From the NCBI RefSeq assembly GCF_932274485.2, contig NC_065883.2, forward strand, positions 16,986,222 through 17,050,221: a DNA stretch of 64,000 bases. The letters are read 5' to 3'. The translations under genes were made by a program, and so were the position numbers. The notes under the pieces were generated by a model, which saw only the letters and a program-made list of their open reading frames with translations, did not search any database and had not been told where the DNA came from. The DNA comes from Patella vulgata (lineage: Eukaryota > Mollusca > Gastropoda > Patellidae). This document shows, one piece after another, positions 23,401-35,879 of the stretch (position 1 is the stretch's first letter; the number at the start of each line of letters is the position of its first letter).

Positions 23401-24600
23401 TTATTTGTTATCGTTTTAAAATGTAGGGTACGTCATTACTGATTACAACGAGGTTGCTTGTATATTCACGACACAGAAAATCGTCGATTGTTTTAAACGC
23501 AGTCCAAGTGACTGGTATAATCGGGATTAGTGATACCACACACCACTGTGGCCAGAAGAAGTCATTCGTAAATAAATGGCACTGACTTAAAAGAAACCGG
23601 GGTGTAGCTTTACTCAACTGAAGAAAATTTTATGGCAAGTCACCATTGTTGTATTTAAGTACCGAAGCTGCTCTCTCCTTTTAGAACGAAAATTAGTATT
23701 GTCACGTGATGTCTAATTTTATCGTCACATCGGATTAAGAGGATTTCTTTTTTGTTTTGCGGTTTCAAACCCGATCCTCGCATCAGTTGTATTTTAAGCT
23801 AAAGAAATTTCGACGTAACGGCAGGGGTGATAATGACCATACGCGAATGGTGATCAATGTTATACGAAACTAAATAGCGTCACGTGAATTAAAATTTATG
23901 GACGTAAAATAACACCCGACTACGGTTAAATTATAGGATAACATTTACGAAATGTGATAAGCGACTACGTCTACGCATTTTTCCAATTCGGTGCAAACTC
24001 TTACATTTAAGAGAAAATATGAGCGCAACAGTTTTCACGGTGGTTTCTTAAAATAATTGACAGTAAATATTGCTTTATATTGTACGAGTAGTTTTTATAT
24101 CTAGACAAAGTTGTCTACGTGAGTTTATAATGAGGCGAATCTAACATGCCGATGATACTGACTCATGGCTACGTCGCCAGATAAAGACATATTTCAATAT
24201 TACCTTCTCCAGAGATTTGATAGTCGTGCATAGGTTTGAAAATTAGACACAAAAAGAAACTACGGTATTTTTGACGTCTGATTTCAACTTGTGGAACAAA
24301 AATTGTTCAAATTCTATTATAAATTTCGCTACTCTCTAGTTTTTGAATTCAGTTCATTGACGGTATATATTATTGAACAAAAATGTTTAGAATAATTGGT
24401 TGAATTCACACAGCCGAAAATTATACTTCTCGACGCTTCCGGTTGCTCAATGAGAATTGTTGTTGACAGGCGTGAAGTGAGTAATAATAAGAATTTGTGT
24501 TTTTCGGTTGCAGCAAAGAAGTGTAATCATTAGCCTATATGTTTTTGTAGCGGGTTTTTGTCTGATCTCTTTTGATCATTGAATGGCCAATGTCGTTGTT
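20491..24600. other. Long AT-rich intergenic stretch with one SINE fragment
   Basis: No gene recognised. A decayed SINE family 2 fragment lies at about 22330-22410 (TGCCAATATGTACACAGG, then ACCCGAACTACTAG). ORFs 22397-22624 and 23408-23617 show no family signature. 23700-24000 has CACGTGATG and several homeodomain-type words but no clear structure. Confidence 0.45.
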
Positions 24601-24622
24601 ATTTTCCTGAGGGGAAGTAATT

Positions 24623-24626
<4 letters not shown>

Positions 24627-24659
<33 letters not shown>
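24627..24659. repeat. Poly-A tract (about 33 A)
   Basis: Uninterrupted A run. No element was identified directly upstream, so a retroposon tail is possible but unproven. Confidence 0.9.
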
Positions 24660-24661
<2 letters not shown>

Positions 24662-24737
24662 AAACATTTAAAGACGAACCCCATGAGCGTCTGCGATTAA
24701 CCTGAAATCGTCTATTTTGAAAATGGAGTCACGCTAT

Positions 24738-25055
24738 CTATGTGTGTAAGACGCTGGCTCGGTGTTGGCCGAGAAAGTACATCGGGATTTTCCGGTGTGG
24801 TTTCCTCTTGTCATTGGTGCAGGAAGCGGGGTTTGACAAGGACAGTTGTCTTGTCGTTCGGATGTGGCGAAACCCCGAGGTCTCGTGTACACATTGGCGT
24901 GCACGTAAAAGATCCTGGAATTTGATATAAGAGTAGACGGTAAAGTAGTAGTCCGGGCACAATTTCTCTAATTGCAGACTGTATGGCGTATGCCCGTCTT
25001 CATTAGCCATGTCGGAGCAGAACAATTGGACGTTAAACCCCATTTCATTTCATTT
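24738..25055 (+). repeat. SINE family 2 copy
   Basis: Forward copy: GGTTTCCTCTTGTCATTGG, GTGTACACATTGGCGTGCAC, GTAAAAGATCCTGGAATTTG, GACGTTAAACCCCATTTC, ending in (ATTTC)n. Overlapping ORFs on both strands are products of this repeat. Confidence 0.87.
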
Positions 25056-25739
25056 CTATTGTGAAAGAATTGGTCCCACCAGAATAGCGCATATTTTGGT
25101 GGATATGACCATCCGTACAACCAAAGCTAAAATGGGTTCTTTATTATTAGAGGGAATGGTGTTACTTGTGGACCTGGTTTATCTTCAATGGCGTAGATAC
25201 TATTATCATAAATATAGGTCTACTGTAGATTATTATAATAATAATATTTTAGAAAATTAATTCTAATAAGAATATATAGGTTTCAGAAGAAAGGTCATTT
25301 TAATTTGAGGGTTTTTTTTTACCCTACTGTACTGTAACATATTTCTGTGCTTGAGCGTCCGCCTGTCTTCTAATAATTTATATACTGTTGGAAGTTCCCT
25401 TGGCTGTTTGTCGGCGATATCACTTGGTGGAAGTGGACGTTAAATAAAGTTTTTTCACATATCAACACCGTTTGGTGTCTCGGAGGTTACCGTTGATCCC
25501 TGTTATAGCCAAGGCAGGTGACCCGTAAAAGCAAATAACACAAAATGGTCAAATTAAATACATATTCAAGGGGTAGATAATATAATCTCAATAGACTATT
25601 GTAAATCAATTAAAATTTAAATATTTAATCTGGCCACAAGATTTTAAGCAAGATCCATCCTTCAACATCAATTTAAAAATCTACTCATCAGTCTAAACAC
25701 AACAATCTGATTACAATACTGATCTATATTTCGTTCCGT
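25056..25739. other. Intergenic DNA, nothing firm
   Basis: AT-rich. A TGGAAGTGGACGTTAAATAA word near 25429-25448 resembles a SINE 3' end but is too short to classify. Confidence 0.4.
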
Positions 25740-25960
25740 TTGTTATACTTTCGAAGGCCTGCACTACATGAAGATCTGACCAGTTGTTTCGGTAGGTCGC
25801 GTCTGAGGTCATACGAGTGGCGTTTGAGCCTATGACGTCAGACATTTGATTAACCAATCAGCATTGATGTTTCTAGTGGATTACTCACAGTTACCAAAAG
25901 CTTGCCATAACAGGCCGTTTTATTGCTAATTCCTCACATCATCCAAAACACGTCGATGAT
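25740..25960. promoter_or_regulatory. Candidate intergenic regulatory element with CRE and CCAAT words
   Basis: Contains a perfect palindrome TGACGTCA (25833-25840) and AACCAATCAG (25852-25861) 11 bases apart, in sequence less AT-rich than its surroundings. The same pair of words occurs near both Evx promoters. Confidence 0.3.
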
Positions 25961-26339
25961 AACAACTCTTCCAGTACCGTGTGTAGTAAAGACAAGTAAA
26001 ACGAAATTTTGAACTATAAAAAACGAAACGAAATGGGGTCTGTGTTTTAATCAGATTGAAAAAAAAGGGCTAGAGGTCTTAAACAGTTTTATTCTTAAAG
26101 ACCAATAATGCATATGACAGAAGGGGTTAAACAGATTGAAGAGGTTAAATGGATTTCAAATACAATTTTAAAGTACATTTTTACGCTGGGTGATCTGTAC
26201 TAGAGTAGGTTTGCTTATAAATGTCAGTGGTAAACACGAAATGTAAATACCTTGGCGATCACTACTACTAAGGGAGATAATAACATGTCAGGTTGTTGTC
26301 ATCGTGTTATGTTTATTATTTTAGGGTAGAGGTGGTGAC

Positions 26340-26680
26340 AAGTAGCGGGACATCGAGTCCGAGTCGAGTCCCAAGTCGCCACACCCCGAGTCCGAGTCCC
26401 AAGTCTCTACTTTTAGTACCGAGTCGAGTCCCAAGTCTTCACAAAGCCCGAGTCCCGTTCAAGTCATCAGTTCATCAAATGAGTCCGCAATTCATGCCGA
26501 ATAAAGTAAGTTAGAGTTATGCACTCTCGCCGCGATTCGAGTTTAAGCTGTTTCGAGTCGTCACGACTGCCGAGTCAGAGTCGGGTCTCGAGTAGCATTA
26601 AATATTTCAAGTCGAACCGTAAGTCGGGTCATTGATGTGACTTAAGTCGCGGGACTCGAGCTCCGACCCCCGTTTTAGGG
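26340..26680. repeat. GAGTC-rich degenerate short tandem tract
   Basis: Dozens of GAGTC or AAGTC pentamers in degenerate register (for example CGAGTCCGAGTCGAGTCCC). The order is irregular and GC content is far above the surroundings. Confidence 0.8.
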
Positions 26681-26689
26681 ACATTGTTT

Positions 26690-28490
26690 TGAGACACGAT
26701 TTGTGTTATTACTATATAATTATGTGTGATTATCGAGGGTTTCTTGAAAAAAGATTACATAATGTATTTCATAAATTCTTTTATCAAAATATCGGTACTA
26801 CGCCTGGCCAGTACGACATTCACGAACGAATGGTGTAGGCTGTAAAGCGTAACATGTTAAAACGAAATTATGGGAACATTTTGTGAGGGCAGTGGGGGTT
26901 TTCGTTTGGTTTTTCGTTCCCTCTGGACGCCTAGACACGCACGGTTTCCACATAGGCGTTTACCCATATAGGTCGGAACCGAGTTTAATAAATCCCACCG
27001 ATTCTTCTCGGTCCACTCCGAGATTCGACACAGAGACAGTCTAGTTGTGGGTCCAGTGTCCCAGCCATCACGACTCCCATAGCCATATTATTATATCTTT
27101 ATAACACACAACGGGGAAGACAGTCTGGTGAAATTGTTCATTACTTAAAAAACATAACATTTGAATTTTATTTGACACAGTGTTGACAGTTGGGATATTT
27201 TGTCTCTGTTTTGGAAACGGAGTGGTAGTAAAACGATGATGGCTGCAGGCAAATTATGCATTGCTGAATAAAAATGAAACGAAAAAGTAAGGTAAAAGGG
27301 TAAATTTGAGTGATATCTACGAGGAATAAATCTCCACAGCAAAGTCGGGATGTGTAAACACGTGAACGATGAGTGACATTTTTATACTGTAACACCTGAA
27401 AACTAAGATGTTTCCTAGTCTTTCCTTTTCTCTGAAGTTTCGTCTTGACGATGATATCTTTTGATGTTCGTTTAATAACGTGTCATAATAAAACAGACAC
27501 GACTAGGATTCGTATAATGAGCTGTTTTGTTCTTGAACATTAAAATGTCAAAGACCGAACAATCAGGAGTTATGGCCCTTGACAATGATTCTAAGATCGT
27601 GATTAGTGTTTGGGTTACGTAAGAGAAGCAGCCCAGAAAAAAGACAATTTAATTTTAAAAATGATTTTGTCGTTTTTAGTCTAAATTAGCCGCGCCTTAT
27701 CCCACTTAACTATTGAATGTAATCAAATTTAGTCCGCTAAACCAGTAAGTATTGGGAACGGATTTATGTTACGTTTTGATTTTTCAAGGTCATATCCCAC
27801 CTTTGGATGTAGGAAACTTCATTTAAAACTCAACAGATGTTCTTCCAAATTTATTTGAAATCCTGAAATCCGTAAACTCTATATGTGCACCATCAAAGTT
27901 TCACTGTACCGGTCGGGCCGAGAAACATTATTAATTTAGCAAATTTGCAAAAGTAATACAGACACAAATTTCCAAGCAATTATGTATTTTTTATGGGGGT
28001 CCAGCAAATAGTCTATCTTCATAGGGACACGAAAAACTCCGCAATTTCTTAGGAACAACCCATCTGAATGATTGAATTCCTATAAATATTAAGATACAAA
28101 ACCCTTTTCCATTTATGTTTTAACGGAGTCAATAAAGCAAGGTCATGAACTAGTGTTAATCTGCTCAGGTCCTTTCCTTTAATCTCCAGTTTACCCATCT
28201 TCACGTACCCTCTAATTACAGGTAAATTACACGTGCAATAAAAAGGTATTTATTGGGTATATCAGTACATTATTTACCTTTGATATATTTTCAGATATTT
28301 CGTTCCTGTTTTACAGCCGATATGAATTTATAATCTACCCAACTGGGATATATACGCCTATTCGATTTCCCTTTATTAACAGGAACTATCATAATACACC
28401 TTATAACAAGGTGCTGCAATCCTATGTTCATTTCTTTTATTCGCCGGTGTGATTTTTTAATCCACCTTAGTGTCAGTTAGAACTATTCGT
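26690..28490. other. Intergenic DNA, nothing recognised
   Basis: No repeat shared with the rest of the window and no supportable ORF. The minus-strand ORFs at 27145-27395 overlap in different frames and have no motif. Confidence 0.4.
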
Positions 28491-28499
28491 CTTTCTTTT

Positions 28500-28760
28500 C
28501 GTTAATTCTCCATTTAACTTTTTCAATGACTTGATAGGTCACGTGTCATATTCGAAGATGGCCGATTATGAATGTAATCTGCAAATCTCGTTGGTGACGG
28601 GAGTTCACTGAGTAGAAAACTCACGATGTTAAGCCTTTCAGCAACAACAAAAAGGGGCGGTGAGTCAAGACGAGGGGATGAATTTTTATTAGTAAGATAA
28701 TTAATACGTGAAGCCTGACGCTTGACAAAGTTTACAGTCAGAATTAACTTTGATAGGCCT
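28500..28760. promoter_or_regulatory. Candidate intergenic regulatory element
   Basis: A repeat-free stretch with CACGTG, a YY1-like AAGATGGCCG, GGGGCGG and several homeodomain-type cores (ATTAGTAAGATAATTAAT). No ORF and no repeat match inside the window. Confidence 0.22.
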
Positions 28761-29149
28761 GTGCGCCGCCCTCTATTGTTCCCTTGTTATTAACTTCCGT
28801 CAATGACCCAAACAATCCGAAAGTTAATTGACAAGTTTTGGCAAATAGAATCAGATAAGGAAAGTCGTCATTTCAAATCAAAACTACTAATTATAAGTTT
28901 GATTTTTACTACTACAAACTATAATGTTCTTGCTAAGTCGGGATTACTCTTCAATCCATTCTATATGTTCAACTGAGCGCTTAAAAGATTTAGTTGATGA
29001 GGTACCTCTCAAGGTCTTAGGCTGACCTGTTGCTTTTCTATGATGAGTTCAATGTCGACTTAGTAAATTTCTGTGTTTCTGAATAGTGAAAAGGGACACC
29101 CAGTTGGGATCTGTAGTGGTGGTGATATGAGAATGGCACTAATTCAAAA

Positions 29150-29448
29150 TGTACGAAATGAAATGAAACGGGGTTTATTGTCCTATATTTCTGCTCTTAT
29201 CGAACTAATGAAGCCGGGCATACGCCATGCAATATGTGCAATGAGGCTAATTTTGCCCAGACGGCGGCGCTATGCCCTACTTATATATCGAATTCCAACT
29301 GACAAGGCTTCTTTTACGTGCACGCCAATGTGTACACGCCCCCCCCCCCCCCATTTCTCTCATAGCACACTGCATGGCGTATGTCCATCTTCATTAACCC
29401 AGTTCGAGCAGAAAAATAGAGCGTTAAATCCTATTTCATTTCATTTCC
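29150..29448. repeat. Inverted pair of SINE family 2 segments joined by poly-C
   Basis: 29150-29338 is a reverse copy (ATGAAACGGGGTTTATTGTCC, GCATACGCCATGCAAT). After a poly-C tract at 29339-29353, 29354-29448 reads forward (CACACTGCATGGCGTATGTC, GCGTTAAATCC, ending TTTCATTTCATTT). The two arms can pair. Confidence 0.8.
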
Positions 29449-30780
29449 CATCCTAACTTAAAGTTGACAAGCGATCCCACTCGGTATAAATCCAAAATAA
29501 TAAGTTGAACCTACTTTCAAATGATCACTGTTTCTTGTTTCAGTTTTAAAGGGGTGTGGAAGGTTACATGGTCACATAAAGTTGCAATTTCATATTTTTA
29601 AGTTATATTTTTAAAATGTATTCAAATAAAGCCTTAAAATAGATGGTATCTATAAACAGTCCTACCTTGTTAAAGAATAATCCTATTAATCCTATAATTC
29701 ACTATTGCCAGTTGAGAAATTGGCAAAAATATCATTTTCAACTTCAAATTCAAACGTTTGAAGATACCTATTTCATGGGGGCGGGGGGTAGAAAAACAAG
29801 GGAGATAATTGCGTTATTATTTCCGGGGTCAAGGATTTATAAGCGGGAGAATGATACCTATGATCGTATAATAGTGAGTTGACAACCTATTGAGCAAAAG
29901 ACATAGAAATAATTCTGTTTTGACTTTCTTTGAAAATATGAAATTCTCGCTTTAATGTTGTGAAAATATCATTAACATTGCCAATTTATGATTATGTATT
30001 TTTCTTTCAAATATGTACCCTTTATTTATTCAAAATATCTTTCAAATATGTACCTTTTATTCATTTAAAATAAATGCATTCGGATTTGAAATTATTATTA
30101 TTATTTTTTAATATTTTTATATTTTTGTTTTTAGAATCTAATATGTGACGGTGGGGTGTTTTTTTGGTTAGTGTTAATCATAAATTACTTCATGAAATGT
30201 AAATAAAGTGTAATTTATTTCTTTGATCTTTGCCGCAAACTTATTACAATGTTGAGTAGGTAAACACCATAATGATGTCATTCATCACACGACGACGCGT
30301 GCCTATTTTTCACCGTTTGAGAAACTCGCATATTATCGATAAAAATAACAAAGTAATTATGAAAAAATGGCCAACGATGTTCTTTAATTTATCATTATGT
30401 GCCAAGAGTAAATAAATCTGGGCAAATAATTATCAATAATGTGTCTTTTATGTGGAGTTTAAAAACGATTATTAGTATTGTAGATGAAATGAAAGGTTTT
30501 ATTACATTAATAATGTAAAGGTCGAATGGTTCTTCAGTCGCCATATTAATCACGGTGATACATGTATGATGATACAGATATTGATAAGTATGAATCGATG
30601 GATTAAACAAGGGGAAGCAACCCGCGTGTTTCACGAGGATTCTGGGCCCAAACTAAATAACATTCAATAAATCGAATGACAGAAATGATAACTACGAAAG
30701 AACAGATAAAATAGGGTTTACGGTCTAATTTGTCGGCACCAACTCCCAAGTGGTAAAGAACACGTGCTTGCAATGTACTG
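29449..30780. other. Intergenic DNA with a small tandem duplication
   Basis: A duplicated word TTTCAAATATGTACC lies at about 30005 and 30040. Otherwise AT-rich with nothing supportable. The ORF at 30395-30634 has no family feature. Confidence 0.4.
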
Positions 30781-30793
30781 CGGGGGGGGGGGG
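30781..30793. repeat. Poly-G tract
   Basis: Run of G about 50 bp before a SINE family 2 copy. Confidence 0.9.
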
Positions 30794-30841
30794 TATTTAA
30801 AGTCCTATACTCTTATAACTTTATACCTATTTCTATCATGG

Positions 30842-31122
30842 TAGCTAAGTGCAATGGCCGAGATAGTTCATCGGGGATTTCCGACATGGTTTCCCCTTGT
30901 CAGTGGTTCATGACAGAGGACCTGACGAGGACAGCTGTCTAATCATGTATACATTGGAGTACATATAAAAGATCCCTTGGCAGTTTGAATTCGATATAAG
31001 AGTAGGCCATTATACTGCAGCTGCCCATGCAAATTTTCCCCATAGCACACTGTATGGCAAATGCCCGTTTTCATTATCTCAGTCGGAGCAGTACGACGTT
31101 AAACATCATTTCATTTCATTTA
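30842..31122 (+). repeat. SINE family 2 copy
   Basis: Forward copy: AAAAGATCCCTTGGCAG, GATATAAGAGTAGG, CACACTGTATGGCAAATGCC, CGACGTTAAACATCATTTC, ending in (ATTTC)n. Confidence 0.87.
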
Positions 31123-32278
31123 TATTTCTGTCACCTGATATTTAACGGGTTGGCAATTGTTACCGCCCTTTTGTTGGCCCTGCACCACTCTCAAGGGAGA
31201 AACAAGAGTACGGAACTTTCTGTGGCTACATCGAGATCAAACCAGCGATTCCCTAAGACAATGTATAATTTTATGTATACACAATTACCGGATTTATTAC
31301 TATGCAACGTTTCGATGAAGATCCTTTCGTTTTTGTCATTATTGTTTTGTCAGTATGTTCAATTACTAAATGCCCATCAAAGAAGTCGGTAATTCTTTCG
31401 TTAGTGAGCTTACGGCATACTCTCTGACGTTAGATTTACAATTTTAGGTTTTCAATAAATCATACGCAAGGGTTTACAATTTTATTTGCACAAAGAGTTT
31501 TAATTAAAAACGTGTATGTCTGTCTAGAACAATCGTGCAGATTACATAAAGATTGATGAATTAAACATGGAGCCATTTTTTTCTGGGGTGTTTGGGATAT
31601 ACATGTACTTAGAGAGTTGGATAGAAGCTAATAACATCGGGGTTGAAACCAGCCCACCAAAACAGGGGAGGGGGTCCCATTATCTCAAGATTTCCCGTTG
31701 ATGGGCTATAAGTAGTATTTAATGCAATGTTGGTGAACCAGGTGGATACAACCATAATAATAAAAACTACACAGGAAGCTGATAATACTCTAAAACCTTC
31801 AATTCATATCCAACAGAGAAAGCCCGCCATTTACCCCAGTCGTTTAACGATGGGATGATTTAAATTGTCAACCGCAGAAATTAAAATTTACGCCTGATGA
31901 AATTAGAAATTAACCACAACTCACAACTTCTACCTCAGTTATTTTCTAAACCGATTTTAAAACCTAATCATTTCTTTATCGTTCTGCACTGACTTTTAAC
32001 TTCCGAGTTAATTTTAATATGATTTAGATTTTGAATTCAGTGAATTTAATTTGAATTAGATTACCAAATTTATTTCTGTCATAAAGAGTTCGTGTTCCTT
32101 TACTTTGAATTAGTTAAAATAATTGTGCAGTTCAGTTCGCGCCATTTCACATCTCACATTTATCATTAAAATCAAGATAGGGAATCGTTGCATTTCGCTC
32201 TATATTCACAAAATGTATTAAAATGTTATGCTATCCTCCACCCCTCTTTTAGCAACTGATTACCCTTTTAGTTTATAT
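31123..32278. other. Intergenic DNA, nothing recognised
   Basis: The ORF 31027-31392 begins within the SINE and has no domain. The remainder is AT-rich unique sequence. Confidence 0.4.
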
Positions 32279-32679
32279 AAACATACATTATGCAAGAGCT
32301 AAATCTGTCTATTGCAGGTCTTTCTTTAGGCCTGAAATGTTATCTAAATTATTAATTAGACATTACGTAACCCATCCATATCATAATCAACTCTAGATGA
32401 CATCGCTAGTCTGCGATCTTAGGTGGATTGTAAGCCAATTCACTGCATAATTTTCCTTCACGATTTAACGATTAAATAGATAATCGAGACTATGCTGTTT
32501 ATCGTACTGACTTTAGTAATGATGATCGAGGTAAGCAGGAATTTTAATCGCTTAGATCTCGGTTCATAGTGGATCAATTTGAATGAAATTTTCAGCAAAT
32601 TGGCTTTACATTATCTAGTTTTTAACTATTATAGTGAGAACTGCCAACTCGTTATCGAATCTCCCATGATGTATCTTAA
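32278..32679 (+). mobile_element. MITE family 1 copy
   Basis: ACATACATTATGCAAGAGC at one end and CTCCCATGATGTATCTTAA at the other. The interior TCTTTCTTTAGGCCTGAAA and GATCGAGGTAAGC match sister copies. Confidence 0.88.
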
Positions 32680-32798
32680 ATCGTGAGCCATCCTTTAGTT
32701 CAAAATATACCTTTTAGAGGTAGAACAAATGCTAAAAAGCCGATATAGAATATTTCAACTTTGTTCACTTCCCAGAAGAAAAATTGTGAGGTGCCTTT

Positions 32799-32864
32799 AT
32801 AGAATTCTAAGTTTTAGATATTATTTTTGGGAAATAGAATTCTAAGTTTTAGATATTATTTGGG
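32799..32864. repeat. Two-copy tandem repeat
   Basis: ATAGAATTCTAAGTTTTAGA followed by TATTATTT is repeated twice, about 36 bp apart. Confidence 0.85.
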
Positions 32865-32879
32865 GGGAATTTTCGTTTA

Positions 32880-34200
32880 TGAAAAAAAAAAATTAATTAA
32901 AAACATTTTTTAAATTTATTTATTTACCTTTATACTTATAAATCTGTATAGTTTTCAGGTATGATCGAGAAATGTGAAGTGTGTATGTTGTATATTATGG
33001 CCATAATTTGCACCTAATTAACTATGGTATACGTATACATGATCTCTTATTCATCTTCTTAAGTATACTATCCAACATTGCACACCTTTATTCATCAGAT
33101 TTATTTACCTGGGCAGGTAAATCAAGGTGTGATTGACGTGATGTTAATAATAGACATATAACAATAAATAACGCACGATAGATGCTTATTACAATAATAC
33201 CTTTGTTCCTGTTTTGCCGCAAGCCTTGCTGAATCCTTTGATCTCTCAGGTAGGACGATGAATATTTTATAATAACTTATATAAGATGATACTGTGTTGC
33301 ACGAGCTCACGAGATTCACACGAGCTAATAATAAATGATGCAATTACATCTCCACATCAAATTAAAGGATTACATCTAACATCAAATTACAAATAATAGA
33401 TTCGTCAATTAATACAGGTAAATTGATTGATCAATGTATAGATATATATATATGTATGACAGAAAGTCAAACATTCAGCAAACAGAGTGTTTAATTATAT
33501 ATCAACTATAGATTCGGCTATTAAGATTACTTTTAATTAATATGCTACATGTACTTATAAACAGACAGATGGATAACCCTAGAGGTTACAGTAGATTTGT
33601 ATAAAATCCACGAGCATTGCTTACAAAAATGAGCAAAGAAGCCAGTCGAATTTGAATGAGTTCATATGATTAATTTTAGAGTTATTGCCCTTGGATATTT
33701 ACTATCTAGCAACATTTCAAAAGTAGAAAGAATAACATATTACAATAACATTTTGAGATACACAAACTGTAAGTAACTGTCGGTAGTATACTAGTAAAAT
33801 CTAACTATTCACCCTAAATCCTCCGTAACCAACCTCTTACCTATCTTATCCTGGCAGAAAAAAAGGAGGACAATAAATAATCAGAATCAGACTCTTAGTG
33901 GTCTTCATCCTGATAACGAATTGCAGAGTTATCTCGCTTGCTAAATTTGTTTACTGTTCAACAATCAGTTATTGTCCATGGTGATTTTTCAGAATCTAAT
34001 GAACGTTATAGAGACTATAGTTTTATGAAATGGTAGCCAATTCATTACATCAAATTTCAACGGTTTGTAATAACTGGCTTTCATAGATTTATGTTTTAAA
34101 ATCTTTGAACAAGCATAGCTAAACAAAATTATATTGATTAAAATGTTGCGTTTGTCATACTAAATCAATAAATTTTCAATAAATTTTCATTGCAATGTTT
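32880..34200. other. AT-rich intergenic DNA
   Basis: Apart from the T-box/PBX-like word at 33123, nothing is supportable. Confidence 0.4.
33123..33140. promoter_or_regulatory. T-box half-site next to a PBX-like site
   Basis: AAGGTGTGATTGACGTGA merges a T-box half-site (AGGTGTGA) with TGATTGAC and an adjacent ACGTGA. It is a single short match, so the weight is low. Confidence 0.2.
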
Positions 34201-34201
34201 T

Positions 34202-34582
34202 TGATCGGTGTAGCGTTTGTTTGGTACAGGATCTTTAGCTTTTAAAATATGCAACTCCTCATAAGTTGTCGTGTAGCACGTGACCACACGGCTCATGGGT
34301 TGACCTGCAGTCTCTAGGCTAATCGACGTCTGCCATAAACATTGGTCTTGTTTTCTTCCTCTTCACGTCTTAAATTTTATGATAGCTGTAACGTTCGTTT
34401 GGTACTGGATCTTTAGCTTTTAAAATATGCAAGTGGCTGATTAACTATCGTGTAGCACGTAACCACACGGCGCATGGGTTGACCTGCGATCTGTAATCGA
34501 CACATGACATTAACATTGGCCATGTTTTCTTCCCCTTCACGTCTTGAATTTTATGTCCTTTTAACGCTTGTTGGGTCGAGGA
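34202..34582. repeat. Tandem duplication, unit about 175 bp, two and a fraction copies
   Basis: Copies start at 34202, 34380 and (partial) 34554. Shared words include GGATCTTTAGCTTTTAAAAT, TCGTGTAGCACGT, ACCACACGG and ATGGGTTGACCTGC. No ORF spans it. Confidence 0.85.
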
Positions 34583-35006
34583 TAATTTGTAATTTGACAA
34601 TCTCGCGAATAAATCCGAGATTTGGTTAAATGTTGACAAATCTTGTTGACATCCTGCTCTGACAGAAACCTATGACACGTCATCATTAATAAATTAGTAA
34701 AAATGACACAAAACGCGTCAGTCAACAATAAAATGGTCGGTAAAGGTGATAGGTCAGGGGATAACACATTGGCCTGGTTATAAAGTGTGATATGTATGTG
34801 TAGTATGTATATATTTGACAGTAACATATGTAATACGTCAGGTAACAGGTGTATATAGGACCACTAGAGTCCGGTAAATAACAATACCTACAATACAACT
34901 TACAGGTGTCGTTTAAATTTTTACATAGATGTGAGTGAGATTTTTCATTTGTGTTGTACACAAGCATTTAAGAATGTTCTTTAAGTACAAACTTTTCATT
35001 TTGTAG
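34583..35006. other. Intergenic DNA, nothing recognised
   Basis: Three overlapping minus-strand ORFs in different frames show no motif. Confidence 0.4.
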
Positions 35007-35246
35007 TCCTCTGCAACCTTTCGACTGACGTGGTTTCGAATCCCCGGTTGTACGTGACAAGGAGTCGGGTCGCCTGTCCAACCTCGTGGGTTTTCTCCGG
35101 GTCCTCCGGTTTCCTCCCACTGCTAAAGACCCCTACGCGCAAGCGAATTATGTAAATAAAATTAAACCATATGTTAGTCCCGAAATGACCTAGTTTGTGT
35201 CGAGTGGACGTTAAACCCCATTTCTCTCTCTCTCTCCTCTGCAACC
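35007..35246 (+). repeat. SINE family 1 copy with a 12-bp target-site duplication
   Basis: The SINE body (35019-35234) starts inside the tRNA-like head, contains box B (GGTTTCGAATCCCCGG) and ends in (CT)n. TCCTCTGCAACC flanks it on both sides (35007-35018 and 35235-35246), a clean target-site duplication from a 5'-truncated insertion. Confidence 0.92.
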
Positions 35247-35760
35247 AGTCAGTAAAAGATCCAATGTTCATATTTATTTCTATTTTTTGCATATTTTGGC
35301 ATTTTACCTATATCTGAGTGAGCCTTTTTATTTGTTCAGTAAAACAATTAAGAATTTTCTTCATATACAAAATTTCCATTTCTGACACTCTGTGACAAAT
35401 GTTACTTTTTTTAAACATCAAATGTAAAAAATTCGTGAATTCAACCGCTAAGATTACTGAAAATTGGCTCGGCCAATGAAACATGATCTCCAAAAAATCG
35501 CATTTTTGTCGCCAATCTATGAACAAATACATTTTTTAAAAATGCCAAACGAATTTATCTTTTGCAAATGTGAAGACATGTTTTGTTTTGTTTTTTTAAG
35601 TTGGTAAAATATTTATTTATGCAAAAAATCGTAAGAATGAAAACAGAAAAAATAAAATGAATGAAAATCGAAAATAATATTTAATAAAAGCCATCTTTAT
35701 AGATAACATTCGATAGGACGCTGAACCCCATTTCTTTACATTTCTATTAATGAAAAAAAA
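35247..35760. other. AT-rich intergenic DNA
   Basis: A short SINE family 2 end-like word lies at about 35718-35748. An A-rich tract follows. No gene. Confidence 0.4.
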
Positions 35761-35879
35761 AAGAAAGAAAAAAGTTAGAAAAGGATTTGAAGCCAGGCCA
35801 TGGGTTTATTATTGGTGTGGCATTCTAACGGCATTTAAAGTTATTTGTTACAATACTACGCCATTTCGTACAGATTAAC

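Noticed and set aside
24738-25043. Overlapping ORFs on both strands
   Set aside because: They coincide exactly with a SINE family 2 copy; similar peptides appear at other copies (17967, 29073, 38161).
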